DNA of 64,000 nucleotides from Anaerotignum neopropionicum (GCF_001571775.1 NZ_LRVM01000009.1:1-64000), one strand, 5' to 3'; shown: positions 53,443 through 63,240, numbered from the stretch's first letter. The notes: generated by a model from the letters alone, not told the origin. Numbers and translations are program-made.

Positions 53443-54023
53443 CCAATTCGGTATCATCGGAGCTTGAAGCAACAGTAAAGGATACAAAAGGTAGCTGTTC
53501 AAAGAAGCACCGTCTGTGTTGCGCTGCGCACACGCTCATAACTTTTTCATCCCATAAGGTGCTCCATATCAGCCCTGACAAATGCTGTTTCACACTTCTT
53601 TTTCGTGCTAAGAAGAGCGTCTCTTCGAATCAGAATTTTTTTACAAATGTTTCTTGACAAATACAATAAAACAGAATAACATAATAGGAATATTATGAAA
53701 GCAGTACCATGCAGGTTTGCAAGGGTGTTGCCAAACGAAACATTACGGCGAAAATAACGGCTAATTGCAAGCTTCCAAAGCAAGAAGCCTTTCTTTGTTT
53801 ACATTGTGGAAAAGCCGTGGGATGAATTATGAAAGTATAAAACAACAGTGGGAATTGAGCTGCTTTCATCTCCGCAATATTAAGCCAACCTCCATGCCTT
53901 GACAGGCCTCATAAAGGGAAGCAAGGGAGTGCGTGTTCAGGTTATCCATAACACTGTTTTAACTGCAACAAGCTTCGGTAAAAAACAAGATTTGTTAAGG
54001 ATAATAGGGACAGGAGGGACAAT
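53443..54023. other. Debris between the right repeat and the GntR gene
   Basis: About 580 bp without an intact gene. Short frames here lack starts or family signatures, and the sequence looks like joined pieces of mobile elements. GGGACAGGAGG at 54007 serves the GntR gene. Confidence 0.4.
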
Positions 54024-54710
54024 ATGAATTTTGAAGATTTGGACAGACTCAGAAAAGAAAATCCATTTGAACAGGTTGGGAAACTGATTTATGAATGTTT
54101 GAAACAGGAAATCTTAGAAGTGAAGCTGAAACCGAATACAAAACTGAACGAAAGTAAAATTGCGTCCGAACTTGGTGTTTCACGTTCTCCCATTAAACAT
54201 GCCATCGATGCATTAACTGCCGATGGGCTGTTGATTAAAGAAAGGAATAAAATTTCCATGGTTGCGCCGTTTAGTACGGATGATTGCTTGAAAATCTGCG
54301 ATGCGAGAGTCTGCGTTGAGGGAGAGGCTGCATTCTATGCGGCCAGGTATATAACAAAAAAACAGCTTGATAACTTACATAAGCTTCAAAAAAGATATAT
54401 GGAATCCCTTGTGAGTAATGATCCTATAGAAGCGGCAAAGGTTGATTACCAGTTTCATACGGAAATTGTTAACAGCTCAAGGAACAAATACCTTATAAAA
54501 ATGTATGAGGATATTGGTATCTATACTTTGAGGAATAGGTGCTATTTGCAGTATTTAATAGGTTCAGAAAAATCAAGGGCGGAATTACAGAATCGTGAAA
54601 AATGTCACGATACAATTATTTTTGCTATAGAACATGGATTGTCTGATACCGCTCGAAAAGTGATTAGCCTTGATATCCAAGGAATGCTGGAAATGTATTT
54701 TCTGCGATAA
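54024..54710 (+). CDS. GntR-family (FadR/FCD type) transcriptional regulator
   Basis: The 228-residue protein has a GntR winged helix (LKPNTKLNESKIASELGVSRSPIKHAIDALTADGLL, about 36-71) and an FCD ligand domain with likely metal ligands in DYQFHTEIV and IIFAIEHG. FCD proteins sense organic acids. It lies directly upstream of the aminotransferase gene, which has its own promoter, and probably controls the two matching promoters at 54866 and 56273. Confidence 0.83.
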   Translation: MNFEDLDRLRKENPFEQVGKLIYECLKQEILEVKLKPNTKLNESKIASELGVSRSPIKHAIDALTADGLLIKERNKISMVAPFSTDDCLKICDARVCVEGEAAFYAARYITKKQLDNLHKLQKRYMESLVSNDPIEAAKVDYQFHTEIVNSSRNKYLIKMYEDIGIYTLRNRCYLQYLIGSEKSRAELQNREKCHDTIIFAIEHGLSDTARKVISLDIQGMLEMYFLR

Positions 54711-54770
54711 TAAATATTTTTACTAATTTTTTCGGATTTTTTATATATTGATAGAAAAAACAACTATTTA

Positions 54771-54814
54771 CCTGAGTATTGCATTGTACAAAATGCAATA
54801 CTCAGGTTTTTTTT
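54771..54814 (+). terminator. Terminator of the GntR gene
   Basis: CCTGAGTATTGCATT and AATGCAATACTCAGG form a perfect 15-bp stem followed by eight T residues. Confidence 0.85.
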
Positions 54815-54865
54815 AGATATTGGAAATGAAAACTGTACAAATTATTGTTTTTGGCGAAAAATGAT

Positions 54866-54900
54866 CAAGTTATGACACTTTCATTGTAGCGGATTATAAT
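54866..54900 (+). promoter_or_regulatory. Aminotransferase promoter with CAAGTTATGACAC box
   Basis: CAAGTTATGACAC (54866-54878) contains the -35 ATGACA. TATAAT (54895-54900) follows after 17 bp. The same 13-mer and spacing recur at 56273. Confidence 0.7.
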
Positions 54901-54935
54901 AAAATAGTAATAGTACCAACAAAGGAGGTTGTAAA

Positions 54936-56120
54936 ATGGTAAAGTATGCAAACAGAATGAATTTACAGAATGGGTCGGAAATTAGAGATATGCTGAAAGT
55001 ATTGTCTCAACCTGAAGTGCTGTCTTTTGCCGGTGGTATGCCTGCAAAGGAAATGTTTCCCGTTGAAAAGATGATGGAAGCTGCAATGAAGGTTATGAAA
55101 GAGAACGGCGCGGATGCTATGCAGTATTCTTCAACCGAAGGTTTCCTGGAGCTCAGAGAGCAGATTGCTGACAGAATGGTCAAAAAACAAGGGGTTAAGA
55201 CGGACGCAGATCATATTTTGATAACCCCTGGTTCTCAGATGGGGTTGGACTTTTCCGCCAAGATTTTTTTGGATAAGGATGATGTAGTATTGCTTGAAAG
55301 TCCGTCTTACTTAGGAGCGATTAATGCATTCAAGACCTGTGAACCGAGATTCATTGAAATTCCTACTGAGGAAGACGGAATGATTATGTCGGAGCTTGAA
55401 AAAATTTTGGATAAGGAAAAGAATATAAAATTTATTTACGTTATTCCTGATTTTCAGAATCCCACAGGAAGAGAGTGGAGTTTACAGAAGCGTAAGGAGT
55501 TTATTGATATCATAAACAAGTATGAAGTACCTGTGATAGAGGACAATCCTTATGGAGAATTAAGATTTGAAGGGGAGTCGATGCCTACATTAAAGTCATT
55601 TGATACCAAGGGACTCGTAGTATACCTTGGAACATTTTCAAAGATACTTGCTCCCGGATACCGTCTTGCATGGGTTTGTGCTTCAACGGAAATATTGGAG
55701 AAATACAATCTTATGGAACAGGCCGCATGCCTGCAGTCCTCTACGATTTCTCAAATGGAGACTGCCAGATACATCAGAGATAATGATCTGGATGCACATG
55801 TTGCTGAGATTATTGAGGTATACAGAAAGAGAAGAAACGAAATGATGGCGGCTCTAGATGAGTATTTACCGAAAGAATGTAAATTCACCCGTTCAAGAGG
55901 CGGGCTCTTCACATGGGTGGTTCTTCCGGAGTATATGGATGCTAAAGAATTACAGAAAAAGTGTCTGGAAAGAAAAGTTGCCTTTGTTCCTGGTTCAGGC
56001 TTTTATCCCAATGGCAACGTAAAAAATACTCTCCGCTTGAACTATTCAACCACAGCCAAGGAAGATATCCACAGAGGTATGAAGATTCTCGGTGAAGAAA
56101 TTAAAAAAATGTTGAAATAG
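54936..56120 (+). CDS. PLP-dependent aminotransferase (class I/II, LysN/MocR-like)
   Basis: The 394-residue fold-type I enzyme has the PLP lysine Lys236 in LGTFSKILAPGYRLAW, Asn175 in PDFQNPTG, the EDNPYGELRF strand (202-211) and substrate Arg near the C-terminus (NTLRLNYS). It is most like 2-aminoadipate/aromatic aminotransferases. CAAAGGAGG precedes its ATG. As first gene of the catabolic set it probably converts an amino acid to a 2-keto acid or the reverse. Confidence 0.82.
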   Translation: MVKYANRMNLQNGSEIRDMLKVLSQPEVLSFAGGMPAKEMFPVEKMMEAAMKVMKENGADAMQYSSTEGFLELREQIADRMVKKQGVKTDADHILITPGSQMGLDFSAKIFLDKDDVVLLESPSYLGAINAFKTCEPRFIEIPTEEDGMIMSELEKILDKEKNIKFIYVIPDFQNPTGREWSLQKRKEFIDIINKYEVPVIEDNPYGELRFEGESMPTLKSFDTKGLVVYLGTFSKILAPGYRLAWVCASTEILEKYNLMEQAACLQSSTISQMETARYIRDNDLDAHVAEIIEVYRKRRNEMMAALDEYLPKECKFTRSRGGLFTWVVLPEYMDAKELQKKCLERKVAFVPGSGFYPNGNVKNTLRLNYSTTAKEDIHRGMKILGEEIKKMLK

Positions 56121-56272
56121 GTTTATCTATGCAGCATGGTGCAAGGGATTCCGCCAGTTGAGCATTCAATGTGAAGTGAACAGCAATGTATCCAAAATAG
56201 AAGGAAAAATGAAAAAATTAAATGAATTGCATTTATTTTTTGCATAGAATTGGGTTTTGAGTTAAAAATGCA

Positions 56273-56307
56273 CAAGTTATGACACAATCCTTAGTAAGCA
56301 TTATAAT
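56273..56307 (+). promoter_or_regulatory. AhpD/OYE promoter with CAAGTTATGACAC box
   Basis: CAAGTTATGACAC (56273-56285) and TATAAT (56302-56307) repeat the arrangement at 54866 exactly, with 17 bp between ATGACA and TATAAT. Confidence 0.7.
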
Positions 56308-56351
56308 TTTAATATATAGAATCATATTTGATTAACCAAAAGGAGAGAAGA

Positions 56352-56954
56352 ATGATGAGTTTAAAATTTGATGAACAGTTGTCACGTTTACAGAAACCGA
56401 ATAGAAGTGAAATGACAGATGAGGAATTTGCGGTATTTGAAAAGAATGTTGATACAATGACGGAAAACTGGGGGTTTATCAATAACCTATTTAAGGTGTT
56501 GCCTCTCAATGCATCCCAATATATGGGCTTCCTTAATTTCAAAGGCTCATTATTTAACGATAAATGTTATTTGAGTGATGCCGATAAGGAAATGATGGGT
56601 CTTGTGGTTTCCTCAACGAACGGATGCATGTATTGCCTGACGTCACACGGAGATTACCTAAGAGGTATGACAGGTGACCCGGCATGGGTGGATCAGCTAA
56701 CATATAACTATAGAGCGGCTAAATTGACGAAAAAGCAGAGAGCATTATGCGATTATGCATATTTTGTTACAGCATACCCACGAGAAATTGATGCAAAACA
56801 GGTTGAGGATCTCAGAGAAGCGGGATTTAACGATCACGAGATACTTGAAGCAGCTTATATTGCCGGTTTCTTCAATTATACGAACCGCTGGGTTAGTACA
56901 GTTGAGCCGGTGGCAAATCAGGGGCATTACTATCATAACAGAGAGAAAAAGTAG
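56352..56954 (+). CDS. AhpD-like/carboxymuconolactone decarboxylase-family protein
   Basis: The 200-residue helical protein carries the AhpD signature C92-M-Y-C95-x3-H99 in STNGCMYCLTSHGDYL, a redox disulfide with proton-relay His. It resembles the uncharacterised peroxidase-related group. AAAAGGAGAG precedes ATG 56352. It is followed 21 bp later by the flavoenzyme, suggesting peroxidase protection or a decarboxylation step in the same pathway. Confidence 0.75.
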   Translation: MMSLKFDEQLSRLQKPNRSEMTDEEFAVFEKNVDTMTENWGFINNLFKVLPLNASQYMGFLNFKGSLFNDKCYLSDADKEMMGLVVSSTNGCMYCLTSHGDYLRGMTGDPAWVDQLTYNYRAAKLTKKQRALCDYAYFVTAYPREIDAKQVEDLREAGFNDHEILEAAYIAGFFNYTNRWVSTVEPVANQGHYYHNREKK

Positions 56955-56975
56955 TATCGAAGGAGCGAATTTCTT

Positions 56976-58934
56976 ATGGAAACGAAATATAAAAAGCTAT
57001 TCGAGAAAGGATATATCGGCAGACTGGAAATCAAAAACCGTGGCGTAATGGTTCCTATGGGTACGGATTTCTCCAATCCTGACAGTACGGCATCCATGAG
57101 GCTGATTAGGTACTATGAGGAACGTGCTGCAGGCGGATTGGGTTTGATTATCAACGAGTACACTGGTGTGGATGATGTTACCAGCATACCGACGAACTAT
57201 CAGCTACGTTTGGCACAGGATTTTAATATCGCATCCTGTGAGCAGCTTGTAGAAGCTGTTCACAGATATGGTTGCTGTATTTTTGCCCAGCTGCATCACG
57301 CCGGCAGCACATCGAATCCGGCGCTTGCTGGCAGACAGTCCATCAGCTGCAGCGCAGTGCCTGCTGCGCCGGGGGGGGCGGTTCCTCGGGCGATGACTGT
57401 TACCGAAATAAAGGAGATTGAGCAGAAGTTTGTTGATGCGGCAGTGCGTGCCAAAAAGGCAGGCTATGACGGCGTAGAGCTTCACGGAGCACATTCCTAT
57501 TTGATTGGGCAGTTTTTAAGTACATATTATAATAAGCGAACGGATGAATATGGTGGAAGCTTTGACAACAGGATGCGTTTCATTGATGAGATCATTGATG
57601 GTATCAGAGCCACTCTTGGGAAGAATTTTCCCATATCTGTTAGAATTAACGGCGATGAAATGACCCCTGATGTGCCGGAAACGATGAACCTAGAAGATGG
57701 TTTGCAAATTGGTATGCATCTGGAAGCAAAAGGGATAGACGTTTTGAATGTCAGCAACGGCAGTGCCTTAAACGGCAATGCCAACTGTGATTCATATTCC
57801 TATACTCCCGGCTGGAAAAAACATGTTGCCAAAGCTTTCAAGGAAAGGCTGAGCATACCGATTATTGCCACGAATACAATTAAATCACCTGCATTTGCCG
57901 AAGAGCTGCTGGAAGAAGGCGTATGTGACTTTGTAGGGCTGGGACGCTCTCAGATGGCGGATCCACAGTTTATGAAGAAAGCAAGGGAAGGCAAAGAGGA
58001 TGAAATAAGAAACTGTATTGGCTGCATGTTTTGCCGTGAAAGACTGTTGCTCCACCGTAATTCAGTAGCCTGTGCCGTCAATCCACGGATGGGCAGAGAA
58101 TATATTCTCGGTGATCTGAAGGAGAACGGACAGGGAAGGCCTGTTGTGGTGATTGGCGCAGGGCCGGGCGGAATGGAAGCTTCTGTGGTGCTGGCAAAGC
58201 GTGGCTTTCAGGTGACCTTAATTGAAAAAAATGACAAAGTTGGGGGTACCCTGAATTTGGCAAGCAAGCCGCCCCACAAGGAACTGATTCATGATTTTGT
58301 CGTATCTATGAAGAGACAGATGGAAGTGGCCGGAGTGAAGGTGATGCTGAATACAGAGGCAACGGTGGAATTAGTGAAATCCCTGAAGCCGGTGGGCGTA
58401 TTTATTGCCAGCGGTGCCAAGCCTATTGTTCCAAAAATGGAAGGTATAGGTGGTGCCAATGTCTGTCTTGATGAAGAAGTGATCAACAAAGAAGTGAAGC
58501 CCAAGGGGAAGGTTGCCGTTATCGGAACAGGGTTGACCGGACTGGAAACTGCCGAGATGCTGGGCGAGATGGGCTGCGAACTGACGATGGTGGAAATGCT
58601 GGACAATGCTGGTCCTGGAATATTTGCAGTAATCTTAAAAGAAATTATGAACAGAATCAATAAATTTTCACCTAAATTGTTGACGAGCCACAAATTAATC
58701 AAGGTAACGGAAGATGGAATAGAGCTGGAGAATATGAAAGATAATTCTAAAGTTACCGTTGCGGTTGATTATGTTGTTCTCGCCTTGGGCGTAGTGCCGG
58801 ATAAACAATTTGTTGAAAAATTTGAAAATAATTTAGGCTGCGAAGTCAGCGTAATAGGAAATGCAGTAAAAGGCGGAAGGATTTATAACGCAATGCTGGA
58901 CGGATACACCAAGGCAAGTGTATTTAACGCCTAA
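56976..58934 (+). CDS. Old Yellow Enzyme-type FMN/4Fe-4S/FAD oxidoreductase
   Basis: The 652-residue protein has three parts. The first is an OYE TIM barrel (about 1-340, HGAHSYLIGQFLS at 170-182 and TDEYGGSFDNRMRF). The second is a 4Fe-4S motif, Cys347/350/353/366 in CIGCMFC...ACAVNP. The third is an FAD/NAD(P)H domain (about 388-652, GAGPGG at 394-399). This is the layout of 2-enoate reductase, 2,4-dienoyl-CoA reductase and related bile-acid or aromatic reductases. In this operon it likely reduces an activated C=C bond of the pathway intermediate. Full length for the family. Confidence 0.85.
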   Translation: METKYKKLFEKGYIGRLEIKNRGVMVPMGTDFSNPDSTASMRLIRYYEERAAGGLGLIINEYTGVDDVTSIPTNYQLRLAQDFNIASCEQLVEAVHRYGCCIFAQLHHAGSTSNPALAGRQSISCSAVPAAPGGAVPRAMTVTEIKEIEQKFVDAAVRAKKAGYDGVELHGAHSYLIGQFLSTYYNKRTDEYGGSFDNRMRFIDEIIDGIRATLGKNFPISVRINGDEMTPDVPETMNLEDGLQIGMHLEAKGIDVLNVSNGSALNGNANCDSYSYTPGWKKHVAKAFKERLSIPIIATNTIKSPAFAEELLEEGVCDFVGLGRSQMADPQFMKKAREGKEDEIRNCIGCMFCRERLLLHRNSVACAVNPRMGREYILGDLKENGQGRPVVVIGAGPGGMEASVVLAKRGFQVTLIEKNDKVGGTLNLASKPPHKELIHDFVVSMKRQMEVAGVKVMLNTEATVELVKSLKPVGVFIASGAKPIVPKMEGIGGANVCLDEEVINKEVKPKGKVAVIGTGLTGLETAEMLGEMGCELTMVEMLDNAGPGIFAVILKEIMNRINKFSPKLLTSHKLIKVTEDGIELENMKDNSKVTVAVDYVVLALGVVPDKQFVEKFENNLGCEVSVIGNAVKGGRIYNAMLDGYTKASVFNA

Positions 58935-58981
58935 GCTGGCAAGAACTGCGTATCTAAGGCGACAAGCAAAAGGAGGAGACA

Positions 58982-59356
58982 ATGTACAAATATGCGGGGA
59001 AAATTTTGGATTTGCCATTGGACACCGAGAATAACTTTATTGAAAATTCAGAGAAACGTATCGTATTCGGGCCAAACGGACGATTCTGGGATAATAATGT
59101 AATGCGTTCCTTTACGCTGCATCCGATGGTAAAATCGGTAGTGCATTCTCATAAGTGGTCGCATTTGATGATATGTCTTTACGGCCAAGGGCAATTTGTT
59201 GTTGGTGATGATGTTGTTGACGTTGAGCAAGGTGTATGGGCGTACATACCGCCGGATGTGCCCCATTATTTTGTAAATCATTCTGAAGATAAGGATTTTA
59301 CATTTTTATGTATCGTACCTCCTGAGGGGGAGGTCAATCCTCTGCAACCTTTGTAA
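58982..59356 (+). CDS. Small cupin-domain protein
   Basis: The 124-residue single-domain cupin has motif 1 ligands in VHSHKWSHLMICLYGQG (about 53-69) and motif 2 PPDVPHYFVNH (about 95-105), with three histidines able to bind a metal. AGGAGGAG precedes its ATG, 47 bp after the flavoenzyme. It may be an isomerase, dioxygenase-like or sensor protein in this pathway. Confidence 0.7.
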   Translation: MYKYAGKILDLPLDTENNFIENSEKRIVFGPNGRFWDNNVMRSFTLHPMVKSVVHSHKWSHLMICLYGQGQFVVGDDVVDVEQGVWAYIPPDVPHYFVNHSEDKDFTFLCIVPPEGEVNPLQPL

Positions 59357-59482
59357 AAGTCGTATAAAATGTGTTGGTCTAGAAGATGTTTTCAATGAGC
59401 CGGGATGGGATTTATCCGCGGTATTCAAAAAATGAAACAAAGCGGAACATAAAACCGGCGGAAATGTCTTTATATCTTTGCT
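59357..59482 (+). pseudogene. Possible C-terminal relic of an enzyme gene
   Basis: An open frame ends EDVFNEPGWDLSAVFKK then TGA at about 59434, without a start. It could be the tail of a lost pathway enzyme. Nothing more can be said. Confidence 0.3.
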
Positions 59483-59599
59483 CACAATAGCTCATTAACT
59501 TGGGTTGTCGGTATCACATGGATGATAATCGGCGTTATCTGGTTGGGTGTTGTTACGAAAGGCTTCAAGAGACCAACACCGATGCTTGGTATGGGATAA
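59483..59599 (+). pseudogene. C-terminal relic of a membrane transporter
   Basis: Thirty-eight codons encode SLTWVVGITWMIIGVIWLGV followed by VTKGFKRPTPMLGMG, one membrane helix and a basic tail typical of the end of a permease. The rest of the gene is gone. The pathway cluster thus seems to have lost its transporter. Confidence 0.5.
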
Positions 59600-59708
59600 A
59601 TGCCAGCTTAACTCTTAAAAAATTCTTTTATTCAGTTCGGTAGCATGAAATGATAGTGAAAATGCTGACAATGCTAACTTATTTCGATTTTTCTAAGGAG
59701 GAATTACT

Positions 59709-60461
59709 ATGGCAAACACAAAACTATGGGATGCAGTAAAAGAATTAAAAACGGCAAGCTACAAATGGGTGGATCTGACTCATGAATTGAGTCCTGAAAC
59801 GCCTCACTGGTTCGGATTTAAGCCTCTGGGAATTGAAAAGCTGTATGATTATCCGGAAGCACCGATGAGAGTATATCAGTATTCAAATCCCGGCCAGTAC
59901 GGAACCCACGTAGATGTTCCGCTTCACTTCAATCCAAATGGCAGAGCACAAGCTGAAATCCGTCCGGATGAAATGGTGTATCCGCTGGTTGTTATTGACA
60001 AATCAAAGGAAGTTGAGAAAAACAAAGATTATGTTCTGACTGTGGATGATTTAAAGGCTTGGGAAGCCGAAAACGGCAGAATCCCCCAAGGGAGCTTTGT
60101 GGCTTTCCGATCAGACTGGTATAAGCGTCCGGCTGAAAATTTTGACAATTATGATGACAAGGGAATCCCTCATTATCCGGGCTGGGATTTAGATGCAATC
60201 AAATGGCTGGTAGAAGAAAGAAACGTCGGAACCATTGGGCATGAAACAGCAGACACTGACCCCGGATTTATCACTAGCAGCGAGAATATTTACCCATATC
60301 CTGGGGAGAAATACATTCTGGATCAAGATAGAATTCAGTTTGAGCTGCTTGCAAACCTTGATCAGGTACCGGCAACCGGGGCAGTGATCGTATGTGCCTT
60401 CCCGAAGCTCAAAGACGGTACGGGTTATCCGGCAAGATGCTTTGCGATAGTTCCTGTATAA
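59709..60461 (+). CDS. Cyclase-family metal hydrolase (kynurenine formamidase/isatin hydrolase-like)
   Basis: The 250-residue protein has the cyclase-family metal motif G-T-H67-x-D69-x-P-x-H73 in YGTHVDVPLHFNPNG and a second conserved TIGHETADTDPG (about 174-185). Relatives hydrolyse N-formylkynurenine, isatin or cyclic amides using Mn or Zn. AAGGAGG precedes its ATG. The aminotransferase nearby would fit a tryptophan/kynurenine or aromatic amino acid route, but the substrate is inferred only from company. Confidence 0.78.
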   Translation: MANTKLWDAVKELKTASYKWVDLTHELSPETPHWFGFKPLGIEKLYDYPEAPMRVYQYSNPGQYGTHVDVPLHFNPNGRAQAEIRPDEMVYPLVVIDKSKEVEKNKDYVLTVDDLKAWEAENGRIPQGSFVAFRSDWYKRPAENFDNYDDKGIPHYPGWDLDAIKWLVEERNVGTIGHETADTDPGFITSSENIYPYPGEKYILDQDRIQFELLANLDQVPATGAVIVCAFPKLKDGTGYPARCFAIVPV

Positions 60462-60487
60462 TCGTATAGGATTGCCTTAGTGATATC

Positions 60488-60528
60488 AATGGTCTCCTGA
60501 GATATAACACATGCCGATGGAGACCATT
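60488..60528 (+). terminator. Hairpin after the cyclase gene
   Basis: AATGGTCTCC and GGAGACCATT form a 10-bp stem. The interval from 60529 to 60788 holds no recognised gene. Confidence 0.6.
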
Positions 60529-60788
60529 CCTTCATAAATAGACACTATGTTAATGGTTGTGGAGAAATTAACCTTTTAAATTTGTACCTTTTCAAATTTA
60601 GTTGCCGACAGCTTATCTATGGGGAATTCTGGTTCTAGAGCTTTTAAAGCTCCTTACACCGTAGGGACACGCTTTGGAACCCTTATTTTGTTGGCCCAAT
60701 AATAATTTTGGGGTGAATAGACCATTTCAACATTTATTATAGAGTCAAAAGCAGAGAATGCTTTTGCGAAAAAAATGGTGATGCGTCG

Positions 60789-61082
60789 TTGGCTGCGAAG
60801 TCAATGATACACTTGGAAGCACGCATAAAATCGGGTGAGCCGAAGTTGGAGGGACACGATATTATGGCATTGGAACGCTTTGGAGAGGATACCCGTCACA
60901 TGATTGTTGAGGCTTCATCGCCTGTTGACTTCAAGGGCGAGCGTATGCGGCTGTTCCTCGCCGACAACGGCTACCAAAAAGTTTTGGAAAGCAAAAAACG
61001 AGATGAAATCAAAGTCAAACGACACGCAAAGGTGTTAAACGAATACCTCTTTTATGACAAACTTAAACAGGAAATACGCTAA
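60789..61082 (+). pseudogene. C-terminal fragment of an ICE protein
   Basis: The 97-residue frame (LEARIKSGEPKLEGHDI, then VKRHAKVLNEYLFYDKLKQE) resembles the end of a large LtrC/YodL-like protein of Tn1549-type conjugative elements. The TTG start is fused to unrelated upstream sequence with no ribosome binding site, so the N-terminal part was lost. Confidence 0.5.
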
Positions 61083-61151
61083 TGCAGCCGTGGTTTTGTA
61101 CTGCGGCTTTTTTTATGCTCTAAAAAGCACTGTACCCACGCTGGAAAGGAA

Positions 61152-61553
61152 GTGATCTGCAAGGCAGTTTTTCGGATAGAGAAAACGAGGGATTATACCG
61201 TTATGGCAAATCATCATTTGCGAAATACAGCATTATCTCTAAAAGCAAAAGGTTTGCTGTCCCTCATGCTATCCCTACCGGAAAGCTGGGATTATACAAC
61301 AAAGGGGCTTGCCGCCATCTGCAAAGACGGCGTTGACAGTATTTGTGCGGCGATGAAGGAGCTGGAGGATATAAGGAATATTTCTTTTATAAATATACCT
61401 GTTAAATTTGTTGGTCTAACATTTGGGGTAGTTATATTAGAAAATCAGGATGTATTATTCGTAGCTGTTGAAAATACAGACTATTCTGACGAAATGAAAT
61501 TCGGAGAAGTATATACTTATGATGAATTTCAGAATTTCTTAGAAAAGCTTTAA
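61152..61553 (+). pseudogene. ICE replication/DUF6017-like protein fused to an unrelated tail
   Basis: Residues 1-75 (FRIEKTRDYTVMANHHLRNT and SLKAKGLLSLMLSLPESWDY) match the helix-turn-helix start of replication initiator-like proteins of Clostridial ICEs. The rest, from about NISFINIPVKFVG, is a different small beta protein ending FQNFLEKL. GGAAAGGAA precedes the GTG start. A deletion probably joined two genes. Confidence 0.55.
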
Positions 61554-61794
61554 TTATCTTGTTATAATAATTGGCAAGAACTAAATAGTTCTAATCATCA
61601 TAAACATAAGCTTTTGATATAGCCCCCTATAAGCCTAGGAGGCTATGCGAATATTGTATGTAATATATATATTTGATGCTAAGTTGGGCCAAATACTAGA
61701 AATTATTTGCCCAAGCACTAAAGAAGTGTTATCATTATTTCAAATTCAACAATAGAATATTACTTAAGTTTTTAAATTATTGTGGAGGTGCCAT

Positions 61795-63240
61795 ATGAAG
61801 ATAAAACAATTCAATATAAAAAAATTTGTTGCGGTCTTAGTAGTTGTTTCTTGTTTTTTTACAAACATAGTTCGGGTGGACGCCAGTTGGTTAACCATTG
61901 AAACTTTTCAATCTAAGTTTCAAATTGTTGATTTTTCAGATAATATGCTCAAAACTACGGATGGAGACCGTTATGGATTTATGAAAATAGACGGGACTAT
62001 TATTAGTGCTGTGCAGTGGGATGAAGCGGATGACTTTCGGGAAGGCGTAGCGATTATTTGCAAGGACAGAAAATATGGGCTTCTTAATTTAGATGGCGAT
62101 ATTATTGTAGATACTATATATAATAGTATGCGATGGATGAACAATCAGGTACTTTTGGTGTCTAAGAATGGAAAATACGGCTGCATTGATATTAAAGGAA
62201 AAGTTATTATTGATTTACAATGGGATAATACTTTTGTTTTTTATGAAGGATTGGCTTTTGTTAAAAAAGGGAGCACATCTTATTGTATTGATGAATCAGG
62301 AAAAATTATATTTAAAGGTGAATGGGATAAGGTAGGATATTTTCAAAATGGCTTAGCACATGTCATCAACACAAAGAATAATTTGTATGGATTTATTGAT
62401 AAGAAGGGAGCGTTAGCCTTGGAGGTGAATCCAGAATATACCAATTATTATGGCATTAAAGAAAAATTGGAAATTTCGAAATTAAATAATTTTGAACAAG
62501 GAATATTTTCGTTTAAAACATCTGGAGGGGGACAGGGATATGGTGATGTGAATGGGACTATTATTTATTATTCAAGTATTGGGAACACTGCATTTTTTGA
62601 CTACGGTATTAACAATATAATTGTTGAAAATGGAATTTCTAAGATTATGAATGATAATGGTAAAGTTATAAAAAGCCTACCTGGAGAAATTGTGAATGGG
62701 CTTAGTGCAGACTGTTTTGTACTGCGATATAGCAATCAATTGGCACTGGTTCATGCTAATGGTGATTTTATTACAGGTTTTGACTTTAAAGATGTATGGA
62801 AATATAATGATACACTTGCAATAATCGAAAAAAACAATTTACAAAAGGGAATTATTGATTTATATGGAAATATGGTGATAGAGCCTACTTGGGATTCCAT
62901 GATGAGTGCTGGAGATGGACTTATATTTGCAGAAAAGAACTATAAGTGGTTACTGATAGATGCGGATAATAATGTTGTAGATTCTGAATATGATTGGTTG
63001 CAAACAATGCGCAACGAAAAGCAGGCATTTGTACTAACGACAAAGAATAAAAAGGTGGGATTGCTAGATATATCAGGAAATATATTATTGAAAAATGAAT
63101 GGGACAGTATTATATCAACGGATACTGAAGATACTTTTTTGGTGCAAAAAGGCGATACTTATCAAGTTATGAAATTGCAGGAAGAAGGTAAAACTATGGA
63201 AAATAACACTACTTCGTTTGTTATTAATGGCAAACAATAG
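61795..63240 (+). CDS. Secreted WG-repeat protein
   Basis: The 481-residue protein has a signal peptide (KKFVAVLVVVSCFFTNIVRV, about 8-28, cleaved near VDAS). About ten WG/KWGY-type repeats follow, each a short beta unit of the form DG(D)RYGFMKIDGTII...WDEADDF. WG repeats form beta structures at the cell surface and their role is unknown. GGAGGTG precedes ATG 61795. It lies between ICE fragments and an IS5-type fragment, so it is accessory. Confidence 0.75.
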   Translation: MKIKQFNIKKFVAVLVVVSCFFTNIVRVDASWLTIETFQSKFQIVDFSDNMLKTTDGDRYGFMKIDGTIISAVQWDEADDFREGVAIICKDRKYGLLNLDGDIIVDTIYNSMRWMNNQVLLVSKNGKYGCIDIKGKVIIDLQWDNTFVFYEGLAFVKKGSTSYCIDESGKIIFKGEWDKVGYFQNGLAHVINTKNNLYGFIDKKGALALEVNPEYTNYYGIKEKLEISKLNNFEQGIFSFKTSGGGQGYGDVNGTIIYYSSIGNTAFFDYGINNIIVENGISKIMNDNGKVIKSLPGEIVNGLSADCFVLRYSNQLALVHANGDFITGFDFKDVWKYNDTLAIIEKNNLQKGIIDLYGNMVIEPTWDSMMSAGDGLIFAEKNYKWLLIDADNNVVDSEYDWLQTMRNEKQAFVLTTKNKKVGLLDISGNILLKNEWDSIISTDTEDTFLVQKGDTYQVMKLQEEGKTMENNTTSFVINGKQ

